Shown: piece after piece, positions 36,999-50,068 of the stretch
Position numbering within the stretch: the first letter of the stretch is position 1
Layout: each line of letters begins with the position of its first letter
Position numbers and translations under genes: made by a program
The notes under the pieces: model-generated
What the model was told of the DNA's origin: nothing
The model's input: only the letters and a program-made list of their open reading frames with translations
Databases searched by the model: none
Assembly (NCBI GenBank): GCA_029339505.1
Contig: JAQISU010000094.1
Coordinates: forward strand, 8,414,001-8,478,000
Reading direction: 5' to 3'
DNA: 64,000 nucleotides
Origin: Unio delphinus
Taxonomy: Eukaryota; Mollusca; Bivalvia; Unionida; Unionidae

Positions 36999-39900
36999 GT
37001 ACGTGAATTTTAGCAGAAATATCGGTATTCGCATTTACATCACCTGTTTTCGTTCGGCTTGAAAATAGGTTACATGTACTCGTGTGACCAGAAATGAATT
37101 AGTTAGTGCTTAGTACTCTAGCCTAAGAAACTGGAAGTGTTTGACAAGTGAAAAAACAGTAGACATTGATAATTTAGTCATGTATCAGGGTATATACAAG
37201 CACACAGAATGCACTAAAATATCTACAAGGAAAGTCTATACGTTTGATGCCGGTGGCCGTGTACTAAATTTTACAAAGACCATTTCCGGCTGTGTACCCA
37301 TAACAATGGCATTTGGTCTCACAGAATGCTAACATTCGCGAAAATCCTGAAAACAACATTTTTTTTGTTTTTATGCTGTCATAAAAAAAAACAAAGATAT
37401 AAGTGTTCTATTTCAAAACACAGAACCTTCTCACCCACCTTAGACCAAGAAGTTGTTCTCCACCCACCCACCCTTTTTTTCTTCTTTGATTACTGGTGCC
37501 ACCACTAGTAATATTAGGAAAAATTGTGGAGAACAACTTGTTGGTCTACTCTTTACCCCCCTCCTCCTCTCCCTGTGTTTGTTGATCCCAGTAACTTTTT
37601 TTACTTTATTTATAATGTTCTCGTATCTTAGGGTTGCAATACATCCTAATTTTGCCAGACATGTCCGCCTTGTCAGTCCATACATTTCTATACAGATACT
37701 GATACAGATATACTCACTCTCTGGAGTGTCCTCTTTTTAAAAAGATATACTCACTATCTGGAGTGTACTCTTTATAAAAAGATATACCCACTTTCTGGAG
37801 TGTCCTCTTTTTTTGAAGATATACTCACTATCTGGAGTGTCCTCTTTTTAAAAAGATATACTTACTCTCAGGAGTGTCCTCTTTTTTTAAAAGATATACC
37901 CACTCTCTGGAGTGACCTCTTTTTTGAAAGAAATACCCACTCTCTGGAGTGTTCTCTTTTTTAAAAGATATACTCACTCTCTGGAGTGTCCTCTTTATAA
38001 AAAGATATACCCACTCTCCGGAGTGTCCTCTTTTTTGAAAGTTATACTCACTCTCTGGAGTGTCCTCTTTTTTAAAAGGTATACTCCCTCTCTGGCATGT
38101 TCTTTTTTAAAAGATATACTCACTCTTTGGCGTGTTCTCTTTTTTTAAAAGATATACTCACTCTTTGGAGTGTTCTCTTTTTTAAAAGATATACTCACTC
38201 TCAGGAGTGTTCTCTTTTTTAAAAATATACCCACTTCTCTTTTTTAACAGATATACCCACTCTCTGGTGTGTCCTCTTTTGTAAAAGATATACCCACTCT
38301 CTGGAGTGTACTCTTTTTTTAAAAGATGTACTCATTCTCTGGAGTGTCCTCTTTTTTCAAAGTTCAGTATTGTAACCCTATGGTATCCCTACATGTTACA
38401 AACTGCCACAGTACAGGTAGCCTAATTCACATAATCATTAAGTCATCCCATATTTGGTCATCATATATGACTTTTGTTGCTTATAAAGTTAAATAATTTT
38501 ACTATGTAAGCTTAATCATTATACTTTCCAGCTCTTGATCAATGATTGTTCTGCCCCCCCCCCATTTTTATTATAGATATATTGTGCATATTTAAAGGAT
38601 AGAACTTGTCCCCAAAAAATATTTGTGGCACTACCTTCACATTTTTGCTAGAAGCATTTATTTTACCTTATCAAGTGTAGGATGTTAGTAGGTACTCAGT
38701 TTCCACAATAAATTGATCAATGGTATTTCATGACCACTTCTTAATTGTTATGATAGCAACAGGCAGTAAGCCTTAGCTTGCAAAAGCTGGATGTTATTCA
38801 AATTGTTTCATAAATCCAATATTAAATCATTACCTGTTTGAGATCCTCTATTTATTCATTGATCAACTTTCTGTAATAATGTTTATGCACAGTATGTTAT
38901 GATAGGTATTGATCTGAACCGTTTTTAAGAAACTTGTTTGGACATATACATATCAACAAAAATAAGCTGGAAATAGAACAATTAATGTAAAAGAACCTTG
39001 CAAATACTTTAAAAATATTATATGCTTGCTATATTTCACTCTGTTGAAAAAGGGATTTGATTCAGTGTATACATTTTGTTAATGTTTAGAATTTTATACA
39101 TTAATTTTCTAAATATCTTTTATTTTGACAGAGTTTATTTCAGTAGGATCAAAGAAATGGTATGGCAATTCTATGCCTTTGTAGAATTACAAAGAAATGG
39201 TATGGCAATTCTATGCCTTCATAGAATTACAAAGAATTTTCTTTACATGCTGTATTTTTTTAAATAGACTGTTACCATATCTGAACATATGGAGTTACAT
39301 GTACTTATTTTGAAAAAAGGGCACACATAGGGCATTTTTAAATGAGAGAGTACATTTTTCAGAAAGGATTCTATATTTTTTTATTTTTAATTTACTCTTT
39401 GCAAAATGCAAATTTATTGATGCCACATGTCTATTGTTAATTTAAGATGCTGAATAACCTTGTATTAATTGTAAAGCATCTCTATTTAAAAGATGTTAAT
39501 GCAAACATGCTTATAGATCTTGTTTTAAAGATGTTCAAATAAAATTGCTTATAGATCCTTTTAAAGTCACAAGTTACATATGCTGTGAACCTCTTGTGAT
39601 ACAAACTTGTTTGAAATAACTTTAGATGCAGATTACAGATATGATCTGTACATGGATATAACAAGCTCCTTAACAATTGTTCTCTTAGTTGTCACAATAA
39701 TTGTGCATACCTGTTTATATCACAATGAGCCATCTACCATTAAATAATGTTGCAAGTAATAGATTACTCTCAATCGGTTCACTGTCTTTTTTATGTGAAC
39801 ATTTAGGTATGGACTCAGCTGTGGTAGCCAGTGAGCGTTATTACTGATTAGTGAACAGTGTTATCTGTGTGTATTTGTACATCGGAATGAGTTTGTATGG

Positions 39901-40569
39901 ACTGAATGCATTCATGTGAGGGCATATCTGTCATATCCAGTCAGGGTTATTACTGATTAGTGAAGAGTGTTATCTGTGTGTATTGAACATGTGAATGAGA
40001 GTTAGTATGGGTTGAATACATGCATGTGAGGATGCAGCTGTAGTAGCCAGTTAAGGTGATCACTGACGATGTGAACTGTGCTTGTTATAATGATCAACTG
40101 GCTTTTGTAGGTCAAGGTCACAGTAATGAATTTTGTTTTTACACTAGTTTTAATGGTTACAAAACGCTGCTGGTGACTACATAAAGCTTCAAAGTGGTGA
40201 GCTTTGTAAATTATTAATTAAATGCAGGCTGATGACGATGATGATTTAGGAGGATGAGTTGATGACAACAAAATTGTTGAATCCAGATTTGAACAAGGGT
40301 GCAGTGTAGAAGAAAAGTGGATATTTGCGGTGACTGTCATATAGAACTATTGTTGTTGTTGTTGTTACAGTAAAACTTAAGAAATTTGAAGAACTTTTGG
40401 TCTGAGATTTTCTTAAAGTTTGTAGCTGTTTTGAGTTTTTCTTGGTAACAGAAAAGATAATGTTCTACATGAGGACAAAGCAAGTATATTAAGTGATGAC
40501 CACTATTCAGATGGTTGCTTTTTCTTTATTTTACAGTATATATCTTCTTTTTTTTTGTTATAAAACCTT

Positions 40570-40629
<60 letters not shown>

Positions 40630-43600
40630 ATTTTTAGTTATCAAACTCATACTGTATATATCTATTGTAGATTGATTTAACAGATGATGACTTGACAGAC
40701 AGTGGAGAAATAAAAATGGTGATAGTGGCTAGAATGGATCTAAAGATGGGAAAAGGGAAAATAGCAGCACAGGTAAAACATAATGTGTTAATAAAGTCTC
40801 CTTTTTGTCACATTATTATGCATTGGTAGCAACTTAAATACAGTAGTTTTTGAAGGTAAATATGGTGACCTATACTAGTTTGTAGATGGAGAAACACTTG
40901 GAGAAAAATTCTAAAGATAGATTTAAAAGAATTGACCTATCAGCAAAGCTCTGCAATCTAATTAAAATATAAAATTCTTGAAAACTTTTTATTTTTGGGA
41001 AAATTTAGATACATTTTCATTAGTACTTCTGAGTGTCTGAAGAACATGTTCCTAAAGATGCAGCCGAAAAGCTGGAAAGATAAATTTGAATCTAATAATC
41101 AGACAAATATGCCCAGGGTCAGAGTTCTGTCAGTGAAAATTGAAACGAACAGGAAGTATGGATAGTTACATGATGCATGTCAGATTGCTTGAAGTCTAAG
41201 TTGTCTGTGATCATTAGAAATCACTGATATGCTGATTACTTGAAGTCTAAGTTGTCTGTGATCATTAGAAATCACTGATATGCTGATTGCTTGAAGTCTT
41301 AAGTTGTCTGTGATCATTAGAAATCACTGATATGCTGATTGCTTGAAGTCTAAGTTGTCTGTGATCATTAGAAATCACTGATATGCTGATTGCTTGAAGT
41401 CTAAGTTGTCTGTGATCATTAGAAATCACTGATATGCTGATTGCTTGAAGTCTAAGTTGTCTGTGATCATTAGAAATCACTGATATGCAGATTGCTTGAA
41501 GTCTAAGTTGTCTGTGATCATTAGAAATCACTGATATGCTGATTGCTTGAAGTCTAAGTTGTCTGTGATCATTAGAAATCACTGATATGCTGATTGCTTG
41601 AAGTCTAAGTTGTCTGTGATCATTAGAAATCACTGATATGCTGATTGCTTGAAGTCTAAGTTGTCTGTGATCATTAGAAATCACTGATATGCAGATTGCT
41701 TGAAGTCTAAGTAGTCAGTGATATGCAGATTGCTTGAAGTCTAAGTAGTCAGTGATATGCAGATTGCTTTAAGTCCAAATTATCAGTGATCCACAGAAAT
41801 TTCTTTAAGTTTTCCTTTCACTGTAATTTTCAAGCAGTTTGAGACAAAGGGGTGAAATTTGGCATAACAATAAATCGTCACTACCAAACGATGGGGAGTG
41901 TCCTGTCATGTATTCATGCATAATTGTGGAACATGCCTGTTACATCATTGTCATGTATAAATTTGAATTTGTCAGTTTCGTTGTTGTCATGTATATTTGT
42001 ATAAATTTGAATTTGTCAGTTTCGTTGTTGTCAGGTATATGTGTATAAAAAATTGAATATGGCTAAGAGTGTAGTCATGTATATTTGTATAAATGTGGAA
42101 CATTTTTAACACTGTGTTGTCATGTATTCATGTATAATTGTGAAACATGTCTAATAGTGTTGTCATGTATTCATGTATAATTGTGAAACATGTCTAATAG
42201 TGTTGTCATGTATTCATGTATAATTGTGAAACATGTCTAATACAGTTTTGTCATGTATTCATCTATTATTGTGGAACATGTCTGACAGTTTTGTCATGTA
42301 TACTTGTGGAACATGTCTAGCACAGTGTTGTCATGTATTTATGTATAATTGAGGAAATCATCTGTTACAGTGTTGTCATGCATCTGTTGGTTGTCTGGAT
42401 AAATTATCCCATACAAATCCCATGCTCCTTCAGCAGTGGAGAATGTGTGGTCAGCCTAAAGTTGTTGTGAAGACAGACAACGAGGAGTCTCTGTAAGTTA
42501 CTAAATGATTGCTGCATTTACTCCTACATATAAATTGCACACAACATCTGTAAACAATATTGACCCAAATATCCATCACATATTGCGTTGACAGATCAGG
42601 GCCTTTTCTTTATGCTTGAAGTGGTAAGTATACCCTGATCAGTCGCATGCATCATGTGGTAGCAGATCTGGGTCTTGTCATCTTCAGATTTTAGCGTTCT
42701 TTTATGAAGGAAGTATTGTACAGGAACACTTTTTGAAGAAACAAAAAGCTAAAAGTCATGCATAGAATGACATTTGTGGTGTAATTTAATATCTAAAATC
42801 ACTGCCATTAACTTTCATGCATTCATAGTTCTATCTTGTGAATCATTATCGTCTGTCACAATTCGAATGATTACAAAAGAAAAGATAACTATGTAATACT
42901 AACTTTGTCTCAAATCAAACTGTTTTCTTATGAGAATTACTACAAATTAGTTTTTATTTTACAGAAATATTCACAAATATTATATATTAGAATTTATGAT
43001 TATCTAAAATTGTGTGCAATATATAGTGGTCATCAGCCAGGTTGAAGACATCAGACGTAAAGAACCGTAAATTTTTCAGCATACCTATAATTCATAGTAA
43101 TACAGAACACATTTTCCTGCAATAATATCTATTGGTAATCCATATTCATGTGGGACTGATATGAAGTAATAGGTTCATTAGAATGGGGAACCTTTCATAA
43201 GATCAATTTTCATATTTTGATCAATTTGTCTTTTAACCAATTTTTTATATTCCAGTTTTAAAATATGTAACAAAAATTGTAAATATCATGTGTAATGAGT
43301 GATGATTTTTGTGTGACAAGGTGTGTCATTAATGTAGAGAAAAGTATCATAGTTTTCTGTGTGTATATACATACTATCTGTGATTTGTCATTCATTAGTA
43401 GTGAAGAGTTCCAGAGCATCTAAAGAAATGGAAATAAAAACCATGTTATTTCCATGTAATATGCTGTCTTGATTTCATAAATATATTTCTCCATGTAATG
43501 TGCTCACTTGACTTCATAAATACCATATTTCTCCATATAAAAGGCTCACTTGACTTCATAAATACCATATTTCTCCATGTAAAAGGCTCACTTGGCTTCA

Positions 43601-46331
43601 TAAATACCATATTTCTCAATGTCTGATGCTCACTTGACTTCATAAATACTATATTTTTCCATGTGATTTGCTCACATGACTTAAAACAGCATAGATCCAG
43701 ATTTGCTGAACAGTTTCTTATTTTAAACGTATCCATTAGCCATGTTTTATGATAATTTTGAAATTACACTATCTTATCGTCATATTTTCTCTACATTCAG
43801 TACAAATTACATTAAATTCTATTTGACCAGCAAACTTATGAATTTATGCCAGTCAAATTAATAATTTGTTTTGTTTGGAATCTTTCTAAAATTATAAAAC
43901 AAACATTTCAACTTTTTGTTTTCTTCGTTTCAGAATTGAGTTGTCCAAAAGAGCGATGTCTTTAGGATTAACAACAAGTTTGATTAGGGATGCAGGGAGA
44001 ACACAGATAGCTGCAGGGTCCAGGACAGTACTTGGAGTGGGTCCAGGTCTGTATCCATTTATCCATCCATCCACCCACCTGTCCACCTTTGGTGTCTATT
44101 TGTCTGTCTTTTCTGCTGTGAAACCTGTCTATAAATCACTCAAGATATCACAAATTGGTGTCCTTGATGAATAGGTTTTAGGTGAAACATGCAAATAAAC
44201 TTATTGTCCATCTGTACTTCTCTCTCCTTGTCTGTTGATTAATAGATCAATTAATTGATTAAATGCAAGCCTTGAATCAGCTTCCAAGTTTAAAATAAAA
44301 TAAACAAAGAATATTGTTATTAAAACACAGACCAGAGGTAAGATCAAAAATTTGTTGTTATCATGGCATACCAATTAGAGATAATACCTAAAATGTGTTA
44401 TTGTCATGGCTCATCAGAGAACATGTCTAAAATTAGGTAATTATCATGGCACAGAAATCGGAGAAAAGTTCTAATATCTGTTATTATCATTGCACCCCAG
44501 TTAATGTTAAGACCTAAAATATCGTATTATCATGGCACACCAATTGGAGATAATATCTAAAATCTGTTATTATCATGGCACACCAATCAGAGATAATATC
44601 TAAAATGTGTCATTAACATAGCACACCAATCAGAGATAGGTCCATAATCTGTTATTATCATGACACACAAATCAGAGATAATACCTAAAATGTGTTAGTA
44701 TCATGTCACACCAATCAGAGATAAGGTCTATAATCTGTTATTATCATGTGTTACGTGCTTAGGCTCGAATAAGCAGCAACACAGAAAGAGTGAAAACTAA
44801 CAAGCTTGTAAAACTTTAACAATGATTTTATTAAGTACAATTATTTTCATAAAATAAATAAACTTACGGTTTTAGAGAATCAAATCCACTAATGAAATTA
44901 GAAGTCCTAATAAATAAATGTTCTAATAGTTCCAGGTTCGAATCTTGTCGATGTAATCCAAAATGGCTGACAATGTCACGTGGTACAGTTCTTGTTTTTA
45001 ATCATCCAAATGAATATCATAAACATGTCCTTTTTCCAGATAATTCTTCTTTTCCGACGAATTGACACAAAGTCCAAAATAATTAAACTCAAACAGATAA
45101 TACACAACCAATAACTTACAATAAGCCCAAAATCTACTAAAGTTAGCTTCTAAAACACAGCTATATATATTGTTTTTCTGAAGTAAACAAGTAATCACGC
45201 GCTTTTCTAGAAATTGATAGAAGGTAAGAGGAAGAGTCTACCTTCACCTAGTCACGTAATAATGGAATGTTCTAGAAGGAAATCATTCACTTATAAAATG
45301 TTGTCCCCGAAATTAACCAATGAAATTGAAGACCTGTTGACAATATCTAAAGCAAGGTCAGGAACTAGACCACTGTAAGCCAAGGTCAGCCTGTTTATCA
45401 GTAAAGTACAGGTCAACTGAATTTTCTAGAAAAATTTCCCATTTAAAGAATAATAAATCCTAAATGACAATTTTGGATTTAATAATTAAAAATAAATAAA
45501 ATTAAATCCAATAGCCATAACATGTCACACCAATAAGAGATAATATCTATAATCTGTTATTATCTTGGCTCATCAAACAGAGAACACATCAACATTCTGG
45601 TAATTATCATGGCAAACCAATCAAAGATAATGTCTAAAATCAGTTATTATCATGGCATGCCAGTCAGAGAAAATATCTAAAATCTTTTATGGCAGACTAA
45701 TCAGAGATAAGGTATAAAAGTTGTTATTATCAAGGAATGCCAATCAGAGATAAGGTATAAAAGATGTTATTATCAAGGAATGCCAATCAGAGATAAGGTA
45801 TAAAAGCTATTATTATCAAGGAATGCCAATCAGAGACAAGGTATAAAAGATGTTATTATCGTGGAATGCCAATCAGAGATAAGGTATAAAAGCTGTTATT
45901 ATCATGGAATGCCAATTGGATACAAGCTCAAAAATCTGTTATTGTCTTGGCACACACAGCAGAAATCATATCTACAATGTTATTATCATGCTGCACCAAT
46001 CAGAGAGAAGGTCTAAAATTGGTTATTTTCATGGCACACAGATACAAGATATAAAATCTATTACTATCATGGCACACAGATACAAGATTTAAAATCTGTT
46101 ATTGTTATGGCTTCAGTCAGAAATATAATCACAGAGCTGTTATTATCATGGTACACCAGTCAGAGATGAGATCAAATTTATGTTATTGTCATGACACCCC
46201 AATCAAAGTTAAGACCAATAAATCCATTATTAGCATGTCAAAGCAAATGCAGATAATATTTAAAATCGGTTGTTGTCATGGTCACCAGTCAGATACTAGA
46301 TCAAAAATCTGTTATCACACAGAAGTCAGAG

Positions 46332-46377
<46 letters not shown>

Positions 46378-48710
46378 GGTATATCAGAGTTAAGATATAT
46401 AACATCTGTTATCATCATGGCATACCAAAGAGAGACAAGATCCAAAATATATTGTTTTCATGGCACACCAGAGGTCTAAACTTGTTATTATCATGGCATA
46501 CCAATTTGAGACAGATCTAAAATCAGCTGTTAATATCATGGCACACCAATCAGAAGATTTAAAATCAATTATTATGATGGCACACCAATAAGATAAAAGA
46601 TCTAAAATCTGTTATTATCATGGCATACCAATTAGAGACTAGATCTAAAAGCTGTTATTATCATGGCATACCGGTTAGAGACTAGATCTACAATATGTTA
46701 TTATCATGGCACACCAATCAGATACAAGATCTAAAATATGTTATTATCATGACATACCAATTACAGACTAGATCTAAAATCTGTTATTATCAAGGCACAC
46801 CAATCAGATACAAGATCTAAAATATGTTATTATCATATAGTAAAGCAATCAGTGACAATATGTATAATGTGTTAATGTCATGGAATACCAGTTAGAGACT
46901 AGATCTAAAATCTGTTATTATCATGACAAACCAATTAGAGACTAGATCTAAAATCTGTTATTATCATGGCACACCAATCAGATACGAGATCTAAAGTCTG
47001 TTATTATCATGGCAAACCAATAAGATACAAGATCTAAATTGTTATTATCATGGCACACCAATAAGATACAAGATCTAAATTGTTATTATCATGGCATACC
47101 AATTAGAGACTAGATCTAAAATCTGTCATTATCATGGCACACCAATTTGAGATTAGATCTAAAATCTGTTATTATCATATAGTAAAGCAATCAGTAATAA
47201 TATGACAAATGTGTTAACAGCATGGCATACGAATTAGAGACTAGATCTAAAATCTGTTATTATCATGGCACACCAATCAGATACAAGATCTAAATTGTTA
47301 TTATCATGGCACACCAATAAGATACAAGATCTAAATTATTATTATCAAGGCATACCAATTACAGACTAGATCTAAAAGCTGTCATTATCATATAGTAAAG
47401 CAACCGGTAATAATATGACAAATGTGTTAACAGCATGGCATACCAATTAGAGACTAGATCTAAAATCTGTTATTATCATGGCACACCAATCAGATACAAG
47501 ATCTAAAATATGTTATTATCATGGCATACCAATTAGAGACTAGATCTAAAATCTGTTACTATCATATAGCAAAGCAATCAGTGACTTTATGTATAATGTG
47601 TTAATATCATGGCATAAAAATCAGACACAAGATGTAAACTCTATAGGTATCGTGGCACATAAATCAGAAATCTAAAATAGTTATTATTGTGGCATGCCAA
47701 TCAGAGATAATATAAATAAAATCTGTTATTTTTCATGACACACCAATCAGAGACCAGATCTGTTATTATAACACCAATCAGAGATAAGATCTAAAATCTG
47801 TTATTATCATGGCACATCAATTTGAGATAATATGTAAAATGTGTTATCATCATAGCATACCAACTATAGACAAGATCCAAACTCTGTAGCTATCATGGCA
47901 CACCAATCAGAGACAAGATCCAAACTCTGTAGCTATCATGGCACACCAATCAGAGACAAGATCCAAACTCTGTAGCTATCATGGCACACCAATCAGAGAC
48001 AAGATCCAAACTCTGTAGCTATCATGGCACACCAATCAGAGACAAGATCCAAACTCTGTAGCTATCATGGCACACCAATCAGAGACTAGATCTCCCGATG
48101 GACCTAATTTTGATCATTAATTATATAGTATGTTCCTAATTTTGATCCTTAATTATATAGTATGTTCCTAATTTTCATCATTAATTATATTTTATGTTCC
48201 TAATTTTGATTCTTAATTATATAGTATGTTCCTAATTTTGATCCTTAATTATATAGTATGTTCCTAATTTTCATCATTAATTATATTTTATGTTCCTAAT
48301 TTTGATCCTAAATTATATAGTATGTTCCTAATTTTGATCCTTAATTATATAGTATGTTCCTAATTTTGATCCTTAATTATATAGCATGTTCCTAATTTTG
48401 ATCCTAAATTATATAGTATGTTCCTAATTTTGATCCTTAATTATATAGTATGTTCCTAATTTTGATCCTTAATTATATAGTATGTTGCAAATTCTGCATA
48501 ATGAATACAAAACATTTGATCACTGAATACATGTTGTGTTGGTAATTTTTATTATTTTCTACATAGCTTGTGGGTAATTTTGATGACTTGATTTACAGCG
48601 TGTTGATGATTTTTTAAAATTGTTTGATGGTCAAAAACATTATATTTATCTTTTTTACAGGTCCTTCATCTCTGGTAGATCAAGTGACTGGGCATTTAAA
48701 ACTTTATTAA
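36864..48710 (+). CDS. PTRH2: Peptidyl-tRNA hydrolase 2 (PTH2 family, Bit1)
   Basis: Five exons join without phase conflict: 36864-36998, 40671-40772, 42371-42492, 43934-44046 and 48661-48710 (TAA), giving 173 aa (human about 179). PTH2 enzymes release peptides from peptidyl-tRNA; animal PTRH2 sits on the mitochondrial outer membrane and also acts in anoikis signalling. The N-terminus has one hydrophobic anchor, [16 protein letters not shown], followed by RSRVRR. Family signatures follow in order: [63 protein letters not shown] and [10 protein letters not shown] at the end. The Lys, Asp and Gln-Cys-His positions of the catalytic face are present, with CCH in place of the usual QCSH. Introns are full of minisatellites. 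The gene looks intact and functional. Confidence 0.96.
37710..38365. repeat. 39-bp minisatellite in PTRH2 intron 1, about 17 copies
   Basis: Unit AGATATACTCACTCTCTGGA plus GTGTCCTCTTTTTTAAA, with variable T and A runs. It is pyrimidine-rich on the coding strand. Confidence 0.9.
38366..40572. other. PTRH2 intron 1 remainder: short duplications only
   Basis: A 41-base unit (AAAGAAATGGTATGGCAATT...) is duplicated at 39150-39235. A segment of about 110 bases (GTAGCCAGTGAGCGTTATTA..., TGTTATCTGTGTGTATT) occurs in three diverged copies at 39810-40075. No nested gene seen. Confidence 0.5.
40573..40627. repeat. TA microsatellite just upstream of PTRH2 exon 2
   Basis: About 27 TA units ending 44 bases before the exon 2 acceptor, within the likely branch-point region. 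Confidence 0.93.
40671..40772 (+). CDS. PTRH2: PTRH2 exon 2
   Basis: Acceptor TCTATTGTAG, donor CAG|GTAAAA, phase 0 both sides. Encodes an acidic linker [13 protein letters not shown] and the core strand [20 protein letters not shown]. Confidence 0.95.
41190..41770. repeat. 51-bp minisatellite in PTRH2 intron 2, about 10 copies
   Basis: Unit GATTGCTTGAAGTCTAAGTT plus GTCTGTGATCATTAGAAATCACTGATATGCT, ending with shortened 31-33-base variants. The long minus-strand frame across it is an artefact of the 51-base period. Confidence 0.94.
42010..42370. repeat. Degenerate 43-45-bp repeat before PTRH2 exon 3
   Basis: TGTTGTCATGTATTCATGTA followed by TAATTGTGAAACATGTCTAATA in about seven diverged copies, running right up to the exon 3 acceptor. 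Confidence 0.8.
42371..42492 (+). CDS. PTRH2: PTRH2 exon 3
   Basis: Acceptor CTGTTACAG, donor CT|GTAAGT. Encodes [20 protein letters not shown] and [20 protein letters not shown]. The last codon is completed by the next exon. Confidence 0.94.
42493..43440. other. PTRH2 intron 3, nothing recognised
   Basis: AT-rich intron without repeats or coding signal. Confidence 0.45.
43441..43690. repeat. 45-bp degenerate repeat in PTRH2 intron 3, about 5 copies
   Basis: TTTCTCCATGTAAAAGGCTC plus ACTTGACTTCATAAATACCATA. Confidence 0.85.
43934..44046 (+). CDS. PTRH2: PTRH2 exon 4
   Basis: Acceptor TTCGTTTCAG, donor CAG|GTCTGT. Encodes [20 protein letters not shown] and [17 protein letters not shown], the most conserved C-terminal block. 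Confidence 0.95.
44340..48105. repeat. Long degenerate 45-50-bp satellite in PTRH2 intron 4
   Basis: About 60 diverged copies built on TTATTATCATGGCACACCAA then TCAGAGATAAGATCTAAAATCTG. Higher-order units occur (AGATCTAAATTGTTATTATC runs; GATCCAAACTCTGTAGCTAT five times at 47870-48080). It is interrupted by an insertion at 44750-45520 and by a TA run at 46337-46375. Confidence 0.9.
44750..45520. mobile_element. 771-bp insertion with 5-bp target duplication
   Basis: Non-satellite sequence starting GTTACGTGCTTAGG and ending AATAGCCATAA is flanked by CATGT at 44745-44749 and 45521-45525. Removing it restores the satellite phrase TCATGTCACACC. Shifting by one base gives the LTR-like ends TGTTACG...TAACA, so a solo LTR is likely. 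No coding capacity. Confidence 0.7.
48106..48487. repeat. 32-bp minisatellite in PTRH2 intron 4, about 12 copies
   Basis: Unit GTTCCTAATTTTGATCCTTA plus ATTATATAGTAT. Confidence 0.94.
48661..48710 (+). CDS. PTRH2: PTRH2 exon 5 and stop
   Basis: Acceptor TTTTTTACAG. Encodes [16 protein letters not shown] then TAA. The frame reading on to 48874 here is a different frame and not real. Confidence 0.94.
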
Positions 48711-49028
48711 AAACAGCTGATACATTCAAGTACAATGGAATATTAATTTTAAGTGATAAATGGAGTGGGAAACTGAAAGCAGAAGTCATGGTGGATATCT
48801 CTTGTAGGACTGCAAAAGAAAGTGTAGTTTTAAGAACAAGAATTGTGTTGATAGAATTAACCATTATTTGGTAATACGGCTGTGGGCAGAATATTAATCT
48901 TCAGCGAAGATTTAGCAAGAGATCCACAACTGTGCATTTAATGCATTACAAGAATATATGCTTTAGAACTCCTGTCAAGCTGGATACAGAGTTGTCCTGT
49001 CTTATCTTAAACTGTTGTGATACCAGAC

Positions 49029-49034
49029 AATAAA
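49029..49034 (+). terminator. Candidate polyadenylation signal of PTRH2
   Basis: AATAAA about 320 bases after the stop codon. A second AATAAA lies at 49174-49179. Either could serve. Confidence 0.45.
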
Positions 49035-49739
49035 GGATAATCAAAAGAGCACATAAATTTGTTCTGTGTTGATGATTGCCCTTGATACACGGGTAAACAG
49101 GTATACCTAAATATTGTTTATAATGATCATGTTTCCAAGTGATCTATTAGGCAGATTTTAATATATTTTCTGTAATAAAATCTCCTGTCTGAACTTTGGT
49201 TACAAATTGTTTCTGTTTTTTGTGATATGTTAATGAAATATTCAGACCAAAGGGTTAGATCAACAATAACAGGAATATAATTTGATTGTCAACTTTCTCA
49301 CTTATTAATGCAGGTATGATAATAGATTCCATTTTGTTTTTTAATTGCTGCATAATTTATTTACATTGTTTTAGCTCTTGGCTACGCATACAAAAGTATT
49401 GTGAGTAGCATTAATTAAGTTTTTTTTACTCCAATACCCAGTCTAAGACTATATTTTCTATGGAATCATTTATTTCTGGCTTTGTAAAAAAAAATCATTT
49501 TTTCAGTATTTAGTTTTCTTGTTTGAGACTAACATGCTAGTTTTTCCACAGAAGAATACCTTTTTGTTTGGCTCCGATATTTCTGATTGTGACTAAATAA
49601 AAAATACACAAACCTGGCACCCCATAAAATCCGCAACAACATGTATTGCATGAAATCCACAAAACCTGGTACCCAATTAAATCCACACAAACTGGCACCC
49701 CATATAATCCACAAAAACATGTACTGGAAGAAATCCACA

Positions 49740-50068
49740 CCAATCGCTCTTGTGGCCTAGTAGTTAGAGCGTTAGCCATGAAAGCGGGAGGTCATGGGCT
49801 CGATCCCTGGTCAAGTCATACCAAAGACTTACAAAAGTTGTATTAACAGCTGCCTCGCTTAGCGCTCAGCATTAAGAGGTTAGTGTTAAGACTGCTTGCT
49901 TGCTGTCAGGATAATGTGACTGGGTGGGACTTCATGCTACATGTCTGCGGCATGATGCTCCAGTGCTAGGCATCACTATAAACTGCTTCCCTGCAGACAT
50001 CATAGTGATGTGACTGAAAAATTGTTAAAGCTATGTTTAAGATCCTAATCTTACACACACACACACAC
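49740..50068 (+). mobile_element. tRNA-derived SINE, family B, full length
   Basis: The tRNA-like head has A box TAGTAGTTAGAGC and B box GGGCTCGATCCC. The body carries CTGCCTCGCTTAGCGCTCAG and GTGACTGGGTGGGAC, and the tail is an AC run. A 12-base duplication AAGAAATCCACA flanks it at 49728-49739 and 50069-50080. I associate this body with bivalve SINEs (from memory). It is not a functional tRNA gene because no 3' acceptor stem pairs. Confidence 0.92.

Noticed and set aside
48620..48874. 84-aa plus-strand ORF over the last PTRH2 exon
   Set aside because: The PTRH2 reading frame ends at 48710 with the family's C-terminal motif; this ORF is another frame.
49740..49816. Functional tRNA gene
   Set aside because: A and B boxes are present but the acceptor stem does not pair and a SINE body with target duplication follows. 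The same applies to 6331-6410.
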